This document shows positions 1 through 14,997 of a DNA stretch of 21,024 nt, piece by piece (position 1 is the first letter of the stretch; each line of letters starts with the position of its first letter). Under the pieces are notes generated by a model. It searched no databases and was not told the origin of the DNA. It worked only from the letters and a program-made list of their open reading frames with translations. The translations under genes and the position numbers were made by a program. The DNA is from Funneliformis mosseae (lineage: Eukaryota; Glomeromycota; Glomeromycetes; Glomerales; Glomeraceae), in the NCBI GenBank assembly GCA_910592005.1, contig CAJVPP010001299.1, positions 1-21,024 on the forward strand, written 5' to 3'.

Positions 1-200
1 GTTGAAGGCATGTTTCTATTATAAAAAGTAAAAAAATCAGAAAAATTCAACTTAAGTTTCATCCGATTTTGATGGTTGGAGGCATATTTCTATTATAAAA
101 AGTAAAAAAAATCAGTTTATTTTTGAAAAGTTGACTAAAATACAGCTTTTTTTTCGTTCAATTTTAATAGTTGAAGGCTAAAATTGACTAAAATTCAACT
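1..200. repeat. Degenerate tandem repeat, period about 74 bp
   Basis: The stretch starting at base 1 (GTTGAAGGCATGTTTCTATT, then a poly-A-rich tail ending in ATCAG) recurs at base 75 with few changes. The GTTGAAGGC start appears a third time at base 170, where the copy soon diverges. The first copy may extend left of the window. Bases 200-409 are AT-rich with nothing recognisable. Confidence 0.55.
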
Positions 201-409
201 TAGGTCTTTTTGTTTTTAAGACGATCTTTTTTCAGAATTTTAGTGGAATGTAAAAAGAGAAAATTTGGAAATAATTGAAATTATTTTTTAAAAGTTAAAA
301 AATTAAGCTTATTTATATAAATATTCCTATATACCAGAAATAAACTCAAATAGTACATTAAATTAATATTATTTTAGCAAATCAGTTTAATGCAAAAGTT
401 TAGTTTATT

Positions 410-1380
410 GGAACGATAAATGCATCTTACCTAAGGAATGATAAAATCATTATTCTTTAAGTACGATAAAACCATCATTTCTTAGATACGATAATACCAT
501 TATCCTTAAGGAACAATAAAACCATCATTTTTTAGAAACGATAAATGTATCTTACCTAAGGAATAATAAACCATCGTTCCATAGGTACGATAATACCATC
601 GTCCCTAAAGAACGATAAAACAATTGTTCCTAAGGAACGATAAAACTATCGTTTTCTTAGGTAGTATAATACTATTATCCCTAGGGAATGATAATACTAT
701 CGTTCCTTAAGTACAATAAAACAATTGTCTCTAACGAACAATAAAACAATCATTTCTTAGGTATGATAATACCATTGTTTCTAAGGAATGATAAAATCAT
801 CGTTCTTTAGGTACAATAAAACCATCATTCCTTAGGTACAATAATACCATTGTCCCTAAGGAATAATAAAACAATCGTTCTTAAAGAATAATAAAATCAT
901 CATTCTTTAAATACGATAAAACCATTGTTCCTAAAAAATGATAAAATCATCGTTCTTTAAGTACAATAATACTATCATTTCTTAGATATGATAATACCAT
1001 CGTCTTTAAGGAACGATAAACAATCATTCCTAAGGAATGATAAAATAATCGTCCCTAAGGAATGATAAAATCATCGTTTCTAAGGAACAATAATACCATT
1101 GTACCTTAGGAATGATAAATCATCGTACTTAAGGTATGATAAATGCATCATTCCTTAGGAACGGTAAAACAATCGACTCTAAGGAACGATAAAACAATTG
1201 TCTCTAAGAAATGATAAAACTATTATTTCTAAGGAATGATAATACTATCATATTTTAGGAACAATAAATCGTCATACTTAAAGTATGATAAATGCATCGT
1301 TCCTTAGAAATGATAAAACCATTGTACCTTAGGTACGATAATATCATCATTCTTAAAGAACAATAATACCCTATCGTTTC
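410..1380. repeat. Array of about 39 hairpin-forming 25-bp repeats
   Basis: About 39 head-to-tail units of close to 25 bp. The fullest units read GGAACGAT, then 5-6 bases (AAAACC, AATACC), then ATCGTTCC, and are joined by TAA or TTA, so each unit can fold on itself with an 8-bp stem. The junctions (GTTCCTAAGGAAC type) are a second palindrome. Variation is concentrated at the CG in each arm: ACGAT becomes ATGAT or ACAAT, and ATCGT becomes ATCAT or ATTGT. No reading frame crosses the array. It is satellite-like; its function is unknown. Confidence 0.85.
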
Positions 1381-1580
1381 AATCAGAAGTCAATTGGTTA
1401 TAAATAAGATAGGTCGAATTTTGATATATACCAATCGGCTATAAGTATACCAATCAGTTATAAATAAGATGAGTCAAATTTTGGCTGATTTTTGGCTGAT
1501 TTCTGATGTATGCCAATCGGCTAGGCTGATTTTTGATAATTTGCTGAATTTAGGCTGAATTTAGATTGATTTTAGGTCAA
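1381..1580. repeat. 60-bp direct repeat and GGCTGATTT-rich stretch
   Basis: A segment starting at 1391 (CAATTGGTTATAAATAAGAT) recurs at 1451 as CAATCAGTTATAAATAAGAT, a 60-bp period with few changes. It is followed by several copies of GGCTGATTT or GGCTGAATT and repeated CCAATCGGCT. This is a different repeat family from the hairpin array it abuts, and it lies directly before the broken retrotransposon. Confidence 0.6.
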
Positions 1581-1587
1581 TTTTCAC

Positions 1588-2670
1588 ATGTCTGATTTTT
1601 TGATTTCGACTAGTGCAATGAGGACTTGTGAAAAAATACTTAATTACAATATTTGGATATTAGTTATATATATTATCAATAAATTGCACCTCTCAGTCAA
1701 ATTAATAAAAGTCAAAGGTCACTTAGGAGATCACTTCAACAACATAGCTAATGCTTTAGTAAAGCTAGATGTTTTATGCCACCTTTAACTATTAATTATA
1801 TAGCCTTCGAAGATTTACAACTTCTTGTTAAATTTAACTAAGTTCCTATAGAATCTTCAATTAGAAAATTTTGAAAATACATGAATGCAGCTAAGCAGTT
1901 TTCAACTTTTATAAATCTTAACTGAAATTTCACATTAGCTTAATATACTTATTCTTCTGACATTTATTAGTCTACTTCTTTTTCTGTTTTCACTTCAAAT
2001 ATAGGTGATAATTCTGCCATTATATCTTTTATTCAACGAAGAAGAAAGAGTTTTAAATTAAAATTATTGATTGAAGAATTACCTATAGTGGACAAACTCT
2101 CAGTTAGGCATCCTGATCTATATAAGAACTAGTTATGTATTTTCTGCAAACAATATAATAAAGACTACAATCATTTGTGGAATTACCTAAATAGAATACA
2201 AAATATCATTGATATTTATATATCAATTTGTGAATTTCTTTATAAGATCATTATTGACAAAATCAGTTGAAATAATAATAGACTTAACTTCTACCTTACT
2301 ATGAAAGAGAACCTAATAGAATACTTAGACCCTTCGTTTTATCCCATTACCTGCATTTATTTGGCTAAAGGAATAATCTCTAACAATATGTTAACATTGT
2401 TAAAGGAACTATTCTTCCCTTCTAATGCCAGAAACATTCTTATAAATATCTCAAACTTTTTACCACTGCCTTTCATGATAATATCTAGGTCTCCAGGTGT
2501 AACAAAATGATTGAAGAAGAAAAAAAATTAGGAATTTCTAAAAGGTTGTAAAAGAAAAAAGTCAAGGTAAAACGTTCAATTCTTACAAAAATCTCTAAAC
2601 AAATATCGTCAAGATGATCAGATTGGATATTATTAGCAATCAAATTTGGTTTCTCTTAGACAGATTTTCT
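1588..2670 (+). pseudogene. LINE-type retrotransposon remnant (RNase H end and C-terminal tail)
   Basis: A broken 3' part of a non-LTR retrotransposon polyprotein. The first piece (1588-1788) ends with an RNase H-like motif, KVKGHLGDHFNNIANALVK. The conserved His is kept, but the expected Asp of the A-D pair near the end reads as Asn, so it would be inactive. Around 2080-2210 another frame gives LPIVDKLSVRHPDLYKN, a stop, then a C-x2-C...HLW pattern like the zinc-binding tail of such elements. At 2301-2510 and 2475-2550 frames change again, reading SRCNKMIEEEKKLG in the last. Near 2590-2670 a tail reading SDWILLAIKFGFS follows. Stops and frameshifts throughout show it is dead. No reverse transcriptase domain is present upstream, so the copy is 5'-truncated, as is usual for LINEs. 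Family assignment is from recalled motif patterns, not a search. Confidence 0.7.
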
Positions 2671-2964
2671 AGATGGTACTAACAGTTTTATTTGAATATC
2701 TTGTTAAGGAATTAATCATTAGATATGAATTTTTTGGTTTTTTCTGAAAGATATTCTGGTGATTGGTCAATCCAAACAGGTTTGTAATAGAATCATAGGA
2801 GATAATCTTAATTTATTTTTTATTGTTTTTACTTTAAACTAGTTTTTTATTTTCTATTTTTATTTGTAATAATATAACATAAATATAATAAATTCAAGAC
2901 AATACTACATTATAAAAAAAAAAATGATGAAACCGATGATAATATCGTTAATGAATTTAAATAT

Positions 2965-3428
2965 GTTTACATAGTTAATGTAATTTATTTAGTAAACTTA
3001 TTAATTAAGTTAACAATGATTACAAGGTTTCTGTAATTTATTAAGTTGTACTTTATCTTAATTTAGTAATAGAATTAGATCTAAAGTTTTGTATAAATAG
3101 GATAGGAATTTAATGTATTTTCATTATTCAGTCAGATTCAGTTGGTCAGTCAATCATAAGTCAATTACAAGTTAGTAAATTAGTCTTGAGTAAATTACAA
3201 GTCAGATAATTACTTAGTTAATAAAGTTAAGCTAGATAGTCTTGAGAATAATTATTAGATAGTTTTTCTAATATGGTTTTGATATAGTTTAGTTTATTAT
3301 TTATTCTTTAATTTTGTAAGTTCATGAATAAGAGCTTATTTAAATTATTGAATAGTATTGATTCTAATTTCTCTAATTAATAAACCAACCTTTTATCTTA
3401 TAACTTTAATTAGTTAAACTCGTAACAT
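2965..3428 (+). repeat. Possible solo LTR
   Basis: The segment can be read as starting TGTT (2965) and ending AACA (3428). It has a TATA-like GTATAAATAG at 3091-3100, a stretch of repeated GTCAGT/AAGTCA motifs after it, and an AATAAA at about 3380. That order (promoter, start region, polyadenylation signal) suits an LTR. I found no clear target-site duplication and no retrotransposon coding sequence beside it, so the borders and the call are weak. Confidence 0.25.
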
Positions 3429-5660
3429 AAAACCCAATCCATCATTATTGCTCTCCTATATAAACATATACATTGATTGTAGTGATTTACATTGATAATT
3501 CTATTGACGCTAACAAGACTTTAGAATTGTTAATATAAATTATTATCCTTTAGATACTTAAAATATTGCTATACATATTGAAATCTATTTTTCAGTCAGT
3601 AAACTTCGCAATTGACTTGTATAATAATATTAAAATTTAAATTATATTTGTAAATTTTATAATTAAAAAAAATGTAATTTTAACAATTGAAAAAATGAAT
3701 TCTGCATTTATAAATCAACAATCTAATGAATAAATAAAAATTTATTTAGTATTTATTTAGGAAAATGTATAGCAATTTGTAGTAGATTTTGATTTTTTCT
3801 AATAAGAAAATAAATTAATATTTGTTTTTATTGAATAAAGATTATAATAACTTAAAGTATGAATAATTATAGAAAAAATTATAAATAATTTAGACCAATT
3901 ATAAATACAATATTACAAAGATTAAGTTCTTCTTTATCATCAGTTTATCTAGTATTTCAATAAATGTATCATGTAACCTATAAAACTTGAAAATTATATA
4001 TTATAATATTCTATGTATTTTTTATTTAAAACTGTTCAAGTTTTTAATCTATAATATTTATCTTTAATAACTATTAATCAAGATATCTATTTTTATAAAA
4101 TTATTAGAAAATTAGTTAATCTATTAATATGAATAATTAATTTATATTAATATCAGTATAATCTTATTAAATTTTCTAAACTGAATGAATTTTGAGATAA
4201 AGTTATATTATAACTTTTTCTTTTAAAAAAATAGTATATAATTATATAAAATTGCTAATCTTTTCTTATATGATAAAAAGGAGTTTTTTATATAATAAAA
4301 TTTTAGATGATGATAGATAAAATTTAAGTTTAAAATTACTTAAATATCTTATTATAATATATTTAATAATCAAAATAGTAATAAATAAATACAAAAATTT
4401 TTATAAAAATAAAATCAGAATTTTGTTATTATTATAATAATAATTTATAATTTGACATTAGAATTTTTCTGAATCTCTGCTATTTATTGCGCTATAAATT
4501 AACTAAATATATATATATTATTTAATAAAAATATACTTAAAATATTAGAATAATAAAAATAAGTAAAATAAATTATAGATATTAAAAGAATTATAAGTAA
4601 AATAGAATATATAGAATAAACAGGCTATATAGAAAATACAGAAGAAATAGAAGAAACAGTTAAAACATAAATTATTATTGATTTCTATTTTGTGTAATTG
4701 AGAGATCATCTAATATGAGATTATTATTGATCAGCAAATCTTATATAATATGAATTGTAATTTTTTCTGTTGACAATATATAATAAAATGCGTTTTTTAC
4801 AATAATTTGTTTAATATTAATTCTAAAAATGCGATTTTACTACTATTAGATTCCTCTTATCAAGACGATTCTAACGAATCTAAGATTGTTAAAATCTGAT
4901 TACTGGTTATCTTAAAAATAAAGGTATGTAGAATAACGAATTTTAAAAACACCCTATAATACGCAATTCTGGCCGGAATTAACATATAAATCTAATAATC
5001 CAAGATATAAGTGGAGTAGATCACGTGATATTATATAAACTTCCAAAAGGAAATCGTATTACTTTTTTGGAAATTTGTATAATGATACACAATTTAATGA
5101 TTTTTTATACAGGTACTCTAAACGTTACTAATCCAAATTAAAAGTAAGATTAGTTAATTTATTAAATTTAATAAGAGCTCTATTTGTATTTTTTTAGAAA
5201 AATATTCAATATTATTGATAAAATATATTATTTTTTATTTTTAACTAATATCAATAACTCATTTTGTAATTATATACTATTATTTATATATTTTTTGTCC
5301 TCTCACGATAAGCTGTTAATTGTAACATTTGACGACGTTTTTTTGAAAATTTTGATTTGGCTATAAAGAATTATTTTTTTCATATAAGCTTTTTATTAAA
5401 TATTTTTAGTTTTAGTCTTTGACAATGAACAAACATGATAAAATTATACTAAATTTGTAAAAATAATGGTTTTGGCAATTACAGCATGCCTCACTTTTTG
5501 ATAGTATAACCATACTAATAGATCTTCGATTTTTATAATTTATTTTTATAGTAAATTTCTGCCAAAAAAAAAAGTATTACAATGATCGGCAATAAAAAAC
5601 AACTCATTATAGAAATGCTGATCAACATTTTTACCCGATTGAAGAAAGTTTTCCTATGAT
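3429..5660. other. AT-rich intergenic DNA, no gene seen
   Basis: Very AT-rich with dense stops in all frames. The short open frame near 5184-5366 starts at a TTG and has biased, low-complexity composition, so I do not call it a gene. Small structures seen: an imperfect palindrome GATTCTAACGAATC near 4868, the near-palindrome AATTCTGGCCGGAATT near 4965, a CACGTG at 5022-5027, and a weak inverted pair (TTTTGGCA near 5471, TGCCAAAA near 5563). Confidence 0.5.
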
Positions 5661-5670
5661 GTATAAATAA
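5661..5670 (+). promoter_or_regulatory. TATA-like element upstream of LCB1
   Basis: GTATAAATAA lies about 65-70 bp before the LCB1 start codon, in a short stretch less AT-uniform than its surroundings. The position suits a core promoter, but TATA-like strings are common in DNA this AT-rich, so it is only a candidate. Confidence 0.35.
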
Positions 5671-5732
5671 TACAATGCCCACACGACATTAACGTTAAAA
5701 ATTTTTTATTTCGTTTCTCTTAAAAAATTTCA

Positions 5733-8048
5733 ATGGAGACAATGGAAACGGCATACCCAGCATTAAATGAATTATTTGTATTTTTGAATACAACCATAAC
5801 ACAAATTTCAATATATTATTCACGCATACCAGGATCAGCAATTCTTTTGAAATATATTAAAAATTCTCACCAAGATGATCCTTTTCGAACTGCCTTAGAA
5901 TTATTATTAGTATTTTTTGCTATAATTTATCTATTTACTAATAAGTATAGAACTGATAATAATTTTATTGAATTAACTCCTCAGGTACTTTACATAATAG
6001 AATGTTTTAAATAATTAAGTATATTATTATATATATACGTAAAGAAATTCATGAATATAATTAGGAAGTTGAAGAGCTAGTTGATGAATGGCAACCTGAT
6101 CCTCTTGTACCACAACTTTCTGATGATGATAAAAGAGAATTAGAAAAAATTCCTGTAATTAATGGGTTTGTATCAAATTTCCCACCATGTGTCACGTGGT
6201 ACATTATTGTAGAATTTTTAATAATCAATTTTTTCATTTAGACCTCAAGGGCTAAAAGTAAAATTAATAAATGGTAAATCTTTAATAAACTTTTCAAGTT
6301 TTGATTTTTTGGGATTATTAACTAATGTTACTATCAAGGTAATTATTAATTATTTTTAAAAAAGATCCAATTTAATTGAATTGTTAATTAGATTAGTTAA
6401 TATATTGTAGGAAAAGGCTATTGAGACACTTAAAAAGTATGGCGTTGGATCCTGTGGTCCGCCGGGATTTTATGGAACTTTTGGTGATTAAATTAAATTT
6501 CATCTAATTTTTCTTCAAGCTTTTTATCCCTAAACCAAAAAAATTTCTTTCACCCAAATAAATTTACTAAAATCTAGTCTTCCTATATTTATTTATTTAG
6601 ATGTACACACGGAATTTGAAAAGAAAGTTTCGGAATTTCTTGGAACAGAGGATACTATAATATATTCTCAAGGATTTTCTACAATAAGTTCGGCTATACC
6701 ATCATTTTGTAAAAGAGGTGATATTCTCGTAATGTAAGTCATAACAATCTTAGAAAAAAGAGATTTTTTATAATCAAATAATTAATTTTTTATTTCGATT
6801 TTGTAGCGATGAAGGATGTAATTTTGCTATTCAAAAAGGGGTACAAATTTCTAGATCTGTTATTAAATGGTTTAAACATAATGATATGGAAGATTTAGAA
6901 AGAATTTTGCAAAAAATTAAAAATGAAGATATTGAGGTTAAATATACTTATATATATCTATATTTGGTTGAGAATTATTTGATTTTAACAAATAATTTTA
7001 TTTTAGACTGGAAGAAAGTTGACGAGAAGATTCATTATATCCGAAGGAATATTTGAGAATTATGGTGATATTGCTCTTTTACCTAAACTGGTATATAACT
7101 ATTTTCTTATGAAATTAGTTTGTCATAGATTAATTTATTAATTGAAAAAATATATATATATATATTTTTAGGTTGAATTAAAAAAACTATATAAATATCG
7201 ACTTATTCTTGATGAAAGTTTATCATTTGGTATAATGGGAAAGCGTGGAGCTGGTTTAACTGATTATTTTGACATTAATGTATGTAAAGTTCTATGTATT
7301 TAAATTCTGATCCCCGGAAAATTCCTTTATTAATTTTATTGTTTTATAGCCAACTGACGTTGACATGATTGTTGGATCAATGTGTAATGCATTATGTTCG
7401 TCAGGAGGTTTTTGTTCTGGATCATTCGAAATCACTGAACATCAGGTATGATTTTAAATATAGTTAAGCTTTTATTTTCTTTGTATTCTTCACTAATACT
7501 CTTTGTTTTACAGAGAATTTCAGGACTGGCATATTGTTATTCAGCATCATTGCCAGCAATGTTGACAGTATCAGCATCGGAATCATTAAATATCTTAAAA
7601 CGAAATCCGCAATTTCCATTAACAATCAATCAAAATACAATATTATTCAAACAAATATTAAAAAATGTTAAATATTTGTTATTAAATTGTTCCAAGGATT
7701 CTCCTGTTATACATCTTAGGATTAATGAAGAAATTGTTAGAGTTGGTGATATACAAGATAAAGAGAGATGTTTGCAAGACATTGTTGACGAAGTAAGACT
7801 CAAGTAACATCTTTTTTTCTTCACGCTAAAAATTATTTTTGATTAAAATTTTTTTGTTTTTAATATAGGCTATAAATAATGGAATTTTATTAACCAGAGC
7901 TAAATATGTCAGATCTCAAGAATTATTTGGGGTTGAACCAAGCATTAGAATTTGCATAAGTGCTGGTTTCACTAAAAAAGAAATTGAAAAAGCAGCTTCT
8001 GTTATTAAAAATGCTGTTACAAAGGTTTTAAAAAATAAAACACATTAA
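5733..8048 (+). CDS. LCB1: Serine palmitoyltransferase subunit 1 (LCB1/SPTLC1)
   Basis: Non-catalytic subunit of serine palmitoyltransferase, the ER enzyme that joins serine and palmitoyl-CoA in the first step of sphingolipid synthesis; it works as a heterodimer with LCB2. Eleven exons join in frame to 510 aa: 5733-5984, 6065-6165, 6242-6338, 6411-6483, 6601-6733, 6807-6936, 7007-7090, 7172-7279, 7350-7445, 7514-7792, 7869-8048. All introns are GT..AG, 68-117 bp. A membrane segment lies at residues about 53-68 ([15 protein letters not shown]). The aminotransferase fold shows [18 protein letters not shown] (from residue 160), the PLP-pocket [10 protein letters not shown] (301-310) and a Gly-rich stretch, [20 protein letters not shown]. 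The PLP-binding lysine of LCB2 is replaced, apparently by N339, as expected for LCB1. C165 aligns with human SPTLC1 Cys133. Start chosen at the first ATG; a second in-frame ATG lies three codons on. Length is within the family range. Confidence 0.95.
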
Positions 8049-8307
8049 GTGATTTTAGTAGATAAATTAATTAATTAGTAAGCATCTATAAAGAAATTCA
8101 TTAGTTTCATTTTTGCGATTAAAATTGAAATACTGTATCAAATAATCGACATAATTTCTTTTCATATTCATTATCATTTATATATAATATAGTATGTTAA
8201 CTGTAGCAGTTTATTTAATTTATATCTTTTATATCTTTTTATTATTATCATTCATTAATTACATTAATATGTTTGTAGTAAAATTTAGAATATAATTTTT
8301 GTATAAA

Positions 8308-8395
8308 GGACCTGTAGCTCATTGATAGAGTTTTGTAATAGAAATAGTCTTGAGATAATAAAAAATTACAAGAAACAAAGTTCTATTTTACACTT
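8308..8395 (+). other. tRNA-like remnant (possible decayed SINE head)
   Basis: GGACCTGTAGCTCATTGATAGAG resembles the 5' end, D-arm and A box of a tRNA. TTGTAAT and ATTACAA about 35 bp apart could pair, and GTTCTATTT about 60 bp on resembles a B box (GTTCGATTC). The acceptor stem has no matching 3' strand, and the A-to-B spacing is long. It is therefore not a working tRNA as read; a tRNA-derived SINE relic or chance are both possible. Confidence 0.25.
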
Positions 8396-8441
8396 TCAAC
8401 TTTCTTCGTGTCTTCGCATAGGTATTATAGTGTTCCTTACA

Positions 8442-8565
8442 TAAAGACAGAGGTATAACTAATTGTCATGATATTAATAAGGCAACAACACGTGGATTAT
8501 AAAACCGTTATAATTATAGATTTGCTAGAGACGATATCAAGTTGACACCGGTAAGCTTGTCTTTA
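8442..8565. repeat. Small inverted-repeat unit between the convergent genes
   Basis: TAAAGACA at 8442-8449 and its exact complement TGTCTTTA at 8558-8565 bracket about 108 bp that is richer in GC than the flanks and contains CACGTG (8489-8494). It could be a short MITE-like insertion or chance; no target duplication was found. Confidence 0.2.
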
Positions 8566-8590
8566 AAATATCAATATATATAAATATATT

Positions 8591-8596
8591 TTTATT
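8591..8596 (-). terminator. AATAAA polyadenylation signal candidate of the ABC gene
   Basis: On the minus strand an AATAAA lies 13-18 bases after the TGA stop of the ABC transporter. The position is close but plausible for a compact fungal 3' UTR. AT richness makes such hexamers common. Confidence 0.35.
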
Positions 8597-8608
8597 TAAT
8601 TAAAATCT

Positions 8609-13717
<5,109 letters not shown>

Positions 13718-13804
13718 TTTGTTTTTTTTAAAAAAAAAGTTGTGAAATATCAATAGTATATGATGGGCGCAGTAACTTCTACGTAAAATTTGATAAACTT
13801 TGCT

Positions 13805-14062
13805 TTAATTAAAATGAGATATCTTAAAAATAAAATGATTTTCAAAACTTGTCTTCTCAACATTTTTATCAAGGAAAAATTCGTCGTATTTAAGCAAATT
13901 CGGGTAATAAATATGTAATAAATGACAGTCAAAAGGGTAAATTGACATAGGATCTGGCAAAACATTATATATAACGATCCGGAAACACATATTTGTGTTG
14001 GTCTTATCTTTACTCAAGATGGTAAATCGGTAAAATAAATTTTCCTTATTATTTATCTCCAC
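13805..14062 (-). pseudogene. Fragment like a pentameric ligand-gated ion channel ligand-binding domain
   Basis: An 85-codon open stretch. Its centre, LPDPMSIYPFDCHLLHIYY, resembles the conserved FPFD-x-Q-x-L-x-I segment (the Cys-loop region) of pentameric ligand-gated channels, in the prokaryote-like version without the Cys pair. The following KYDEFFLD also sits where such domains continue. No transmembrane channel region follows: the next minus-strand sequence runs into the ABC gene promoter within about 90 bp. Upstream frames around 14070-14200 are full of stops, though short coding-like pieces can be seen. It is therefore a fragment or pseudogene. The family call rests on one motif recalled from known members and could be wrong. 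Confidence 0.35.
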
Positions 14063-14219
14063 AAATAGGCTTCATTACAATCGGTTAAATCTTCGGCATC
14101 TTATAGAACTGAACTTTAAATTCGTGTAATTTTCTGGAATATTAATAATCAATTCGGGTGCTTTCCTGCCGGCAATGTATTACATACAAAAAAAAAAATG
14201 TCGATTAATTCCAGATAGC

Positions 14220-14387
14220 TTACAAATCGAATTTTTGTAGACATTCTAAATGTTCTTTAGTAAATAAACGTTCGCGCGAAAATTCAATTCCAAGTTGGGC
14301 AAAACCAGATTCTACGAATAAAATTTTAGCGATAGAAAATCTTCCAAACACAAAAGGAAGTAAAATGGAGGAAGATACAATACGTTT
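14220..14387 (-). pseudogene. Unidentified coding-like fragment
   Basis: A 55-codon open stretch ending in TAA at 14220 and preceded by a possible splice acceptor (CATCGTAG). It has good amino-acid composition in AT-rich DNA, with FGRFSIAKILFVESGFAQLG and then FSRERLFTKEHLECLQKF. I do not recognise the family. The plus strand is also open over this region, so the strand is not certain. It may be the last exon of a decayed gene whose earlier exons (14400-14700) are broken by stops. Nothing else is recognisable between 14400 and 14990. Confidence 0.25.
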
Positions 14388-14997
14388 CTACGATGTAAAA
14401 GTTTACTAATGTCATCTATATTTTATGGAAGAAGAAAAAAACGGATTCTTTTGGGGATTCATTTTAAATTCTGGAGATAGAAAAGTGGCAAAATGGAGCA
14501 AATTGTTAACATTAAGTCATTGTCAAGCCCCAACATATTTACGCCGAATTTTTAGGATTTGATTCATTGTTCAAATGGAAGGTCAAAAATTATTTTGAGT
14601 GATATTTTACAGAATATAGTAGGCTAGGTAATATAAAAATTTGAATTAATGAAAAATTTTTGTGTTACTTCATACTTCATTGCAATTATATTGAGCATTC
14701 TTACATTCACGAATTACAATCAGTATATTGTTTTATTGTTTTATTTATAATATAGTAACTTTTGACTGTTTTATAATCCAGTCTAAATTTGGTCAAGTTT
14801 CCGGTCATCTGCGGCAATTGATTTGAACATTTGTCGATCATTTATTTCAGCTCCGATTGGATTGAAAAATAAAGATTAGTAAGATTTGATGTAATTAGCT
14901 TTTATGGGATGTGTTGTAAAATAATACCCTTTTTAAATCCTAATATAATTCGATTTATATAAAAATATAAAAATAAGACTAATATATCATTATAGTT

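Noticed and set aside
410..1380. CRISPR-like array
   Set aside because: Repeats are contiguous with no unique spacers, and the genome is eukaryotic; it is a satellite-type array.
5184..5366. 60-codon plus-strand open frame upstream of LCB1
   Set aside because: It starts at a TTG, is dominated by Phe, Ile, Leu and Tyr as expected from AT-rich noise, and shows no motif.
5471..5570. TTTTGGCA / TGCCAAAA pair as a possible MITE
   Set aside because: Only 8 bp of inverted match, part of it in an A-run, with no target-site duplication.
7630..7824. 64-codon minus-strand open frame over LCB1 exon 10
   Set aside because: Antisense shadow of a well-supported exon.
14425..14562. 45-codon plus-strand frame with Trp and Phe (near MEEEKNGFFWGF)
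   Set aside because: Short, no family recognised. The neighbouring fragment reads more naturally on the minus strand, and I could not connect this frame to anything.
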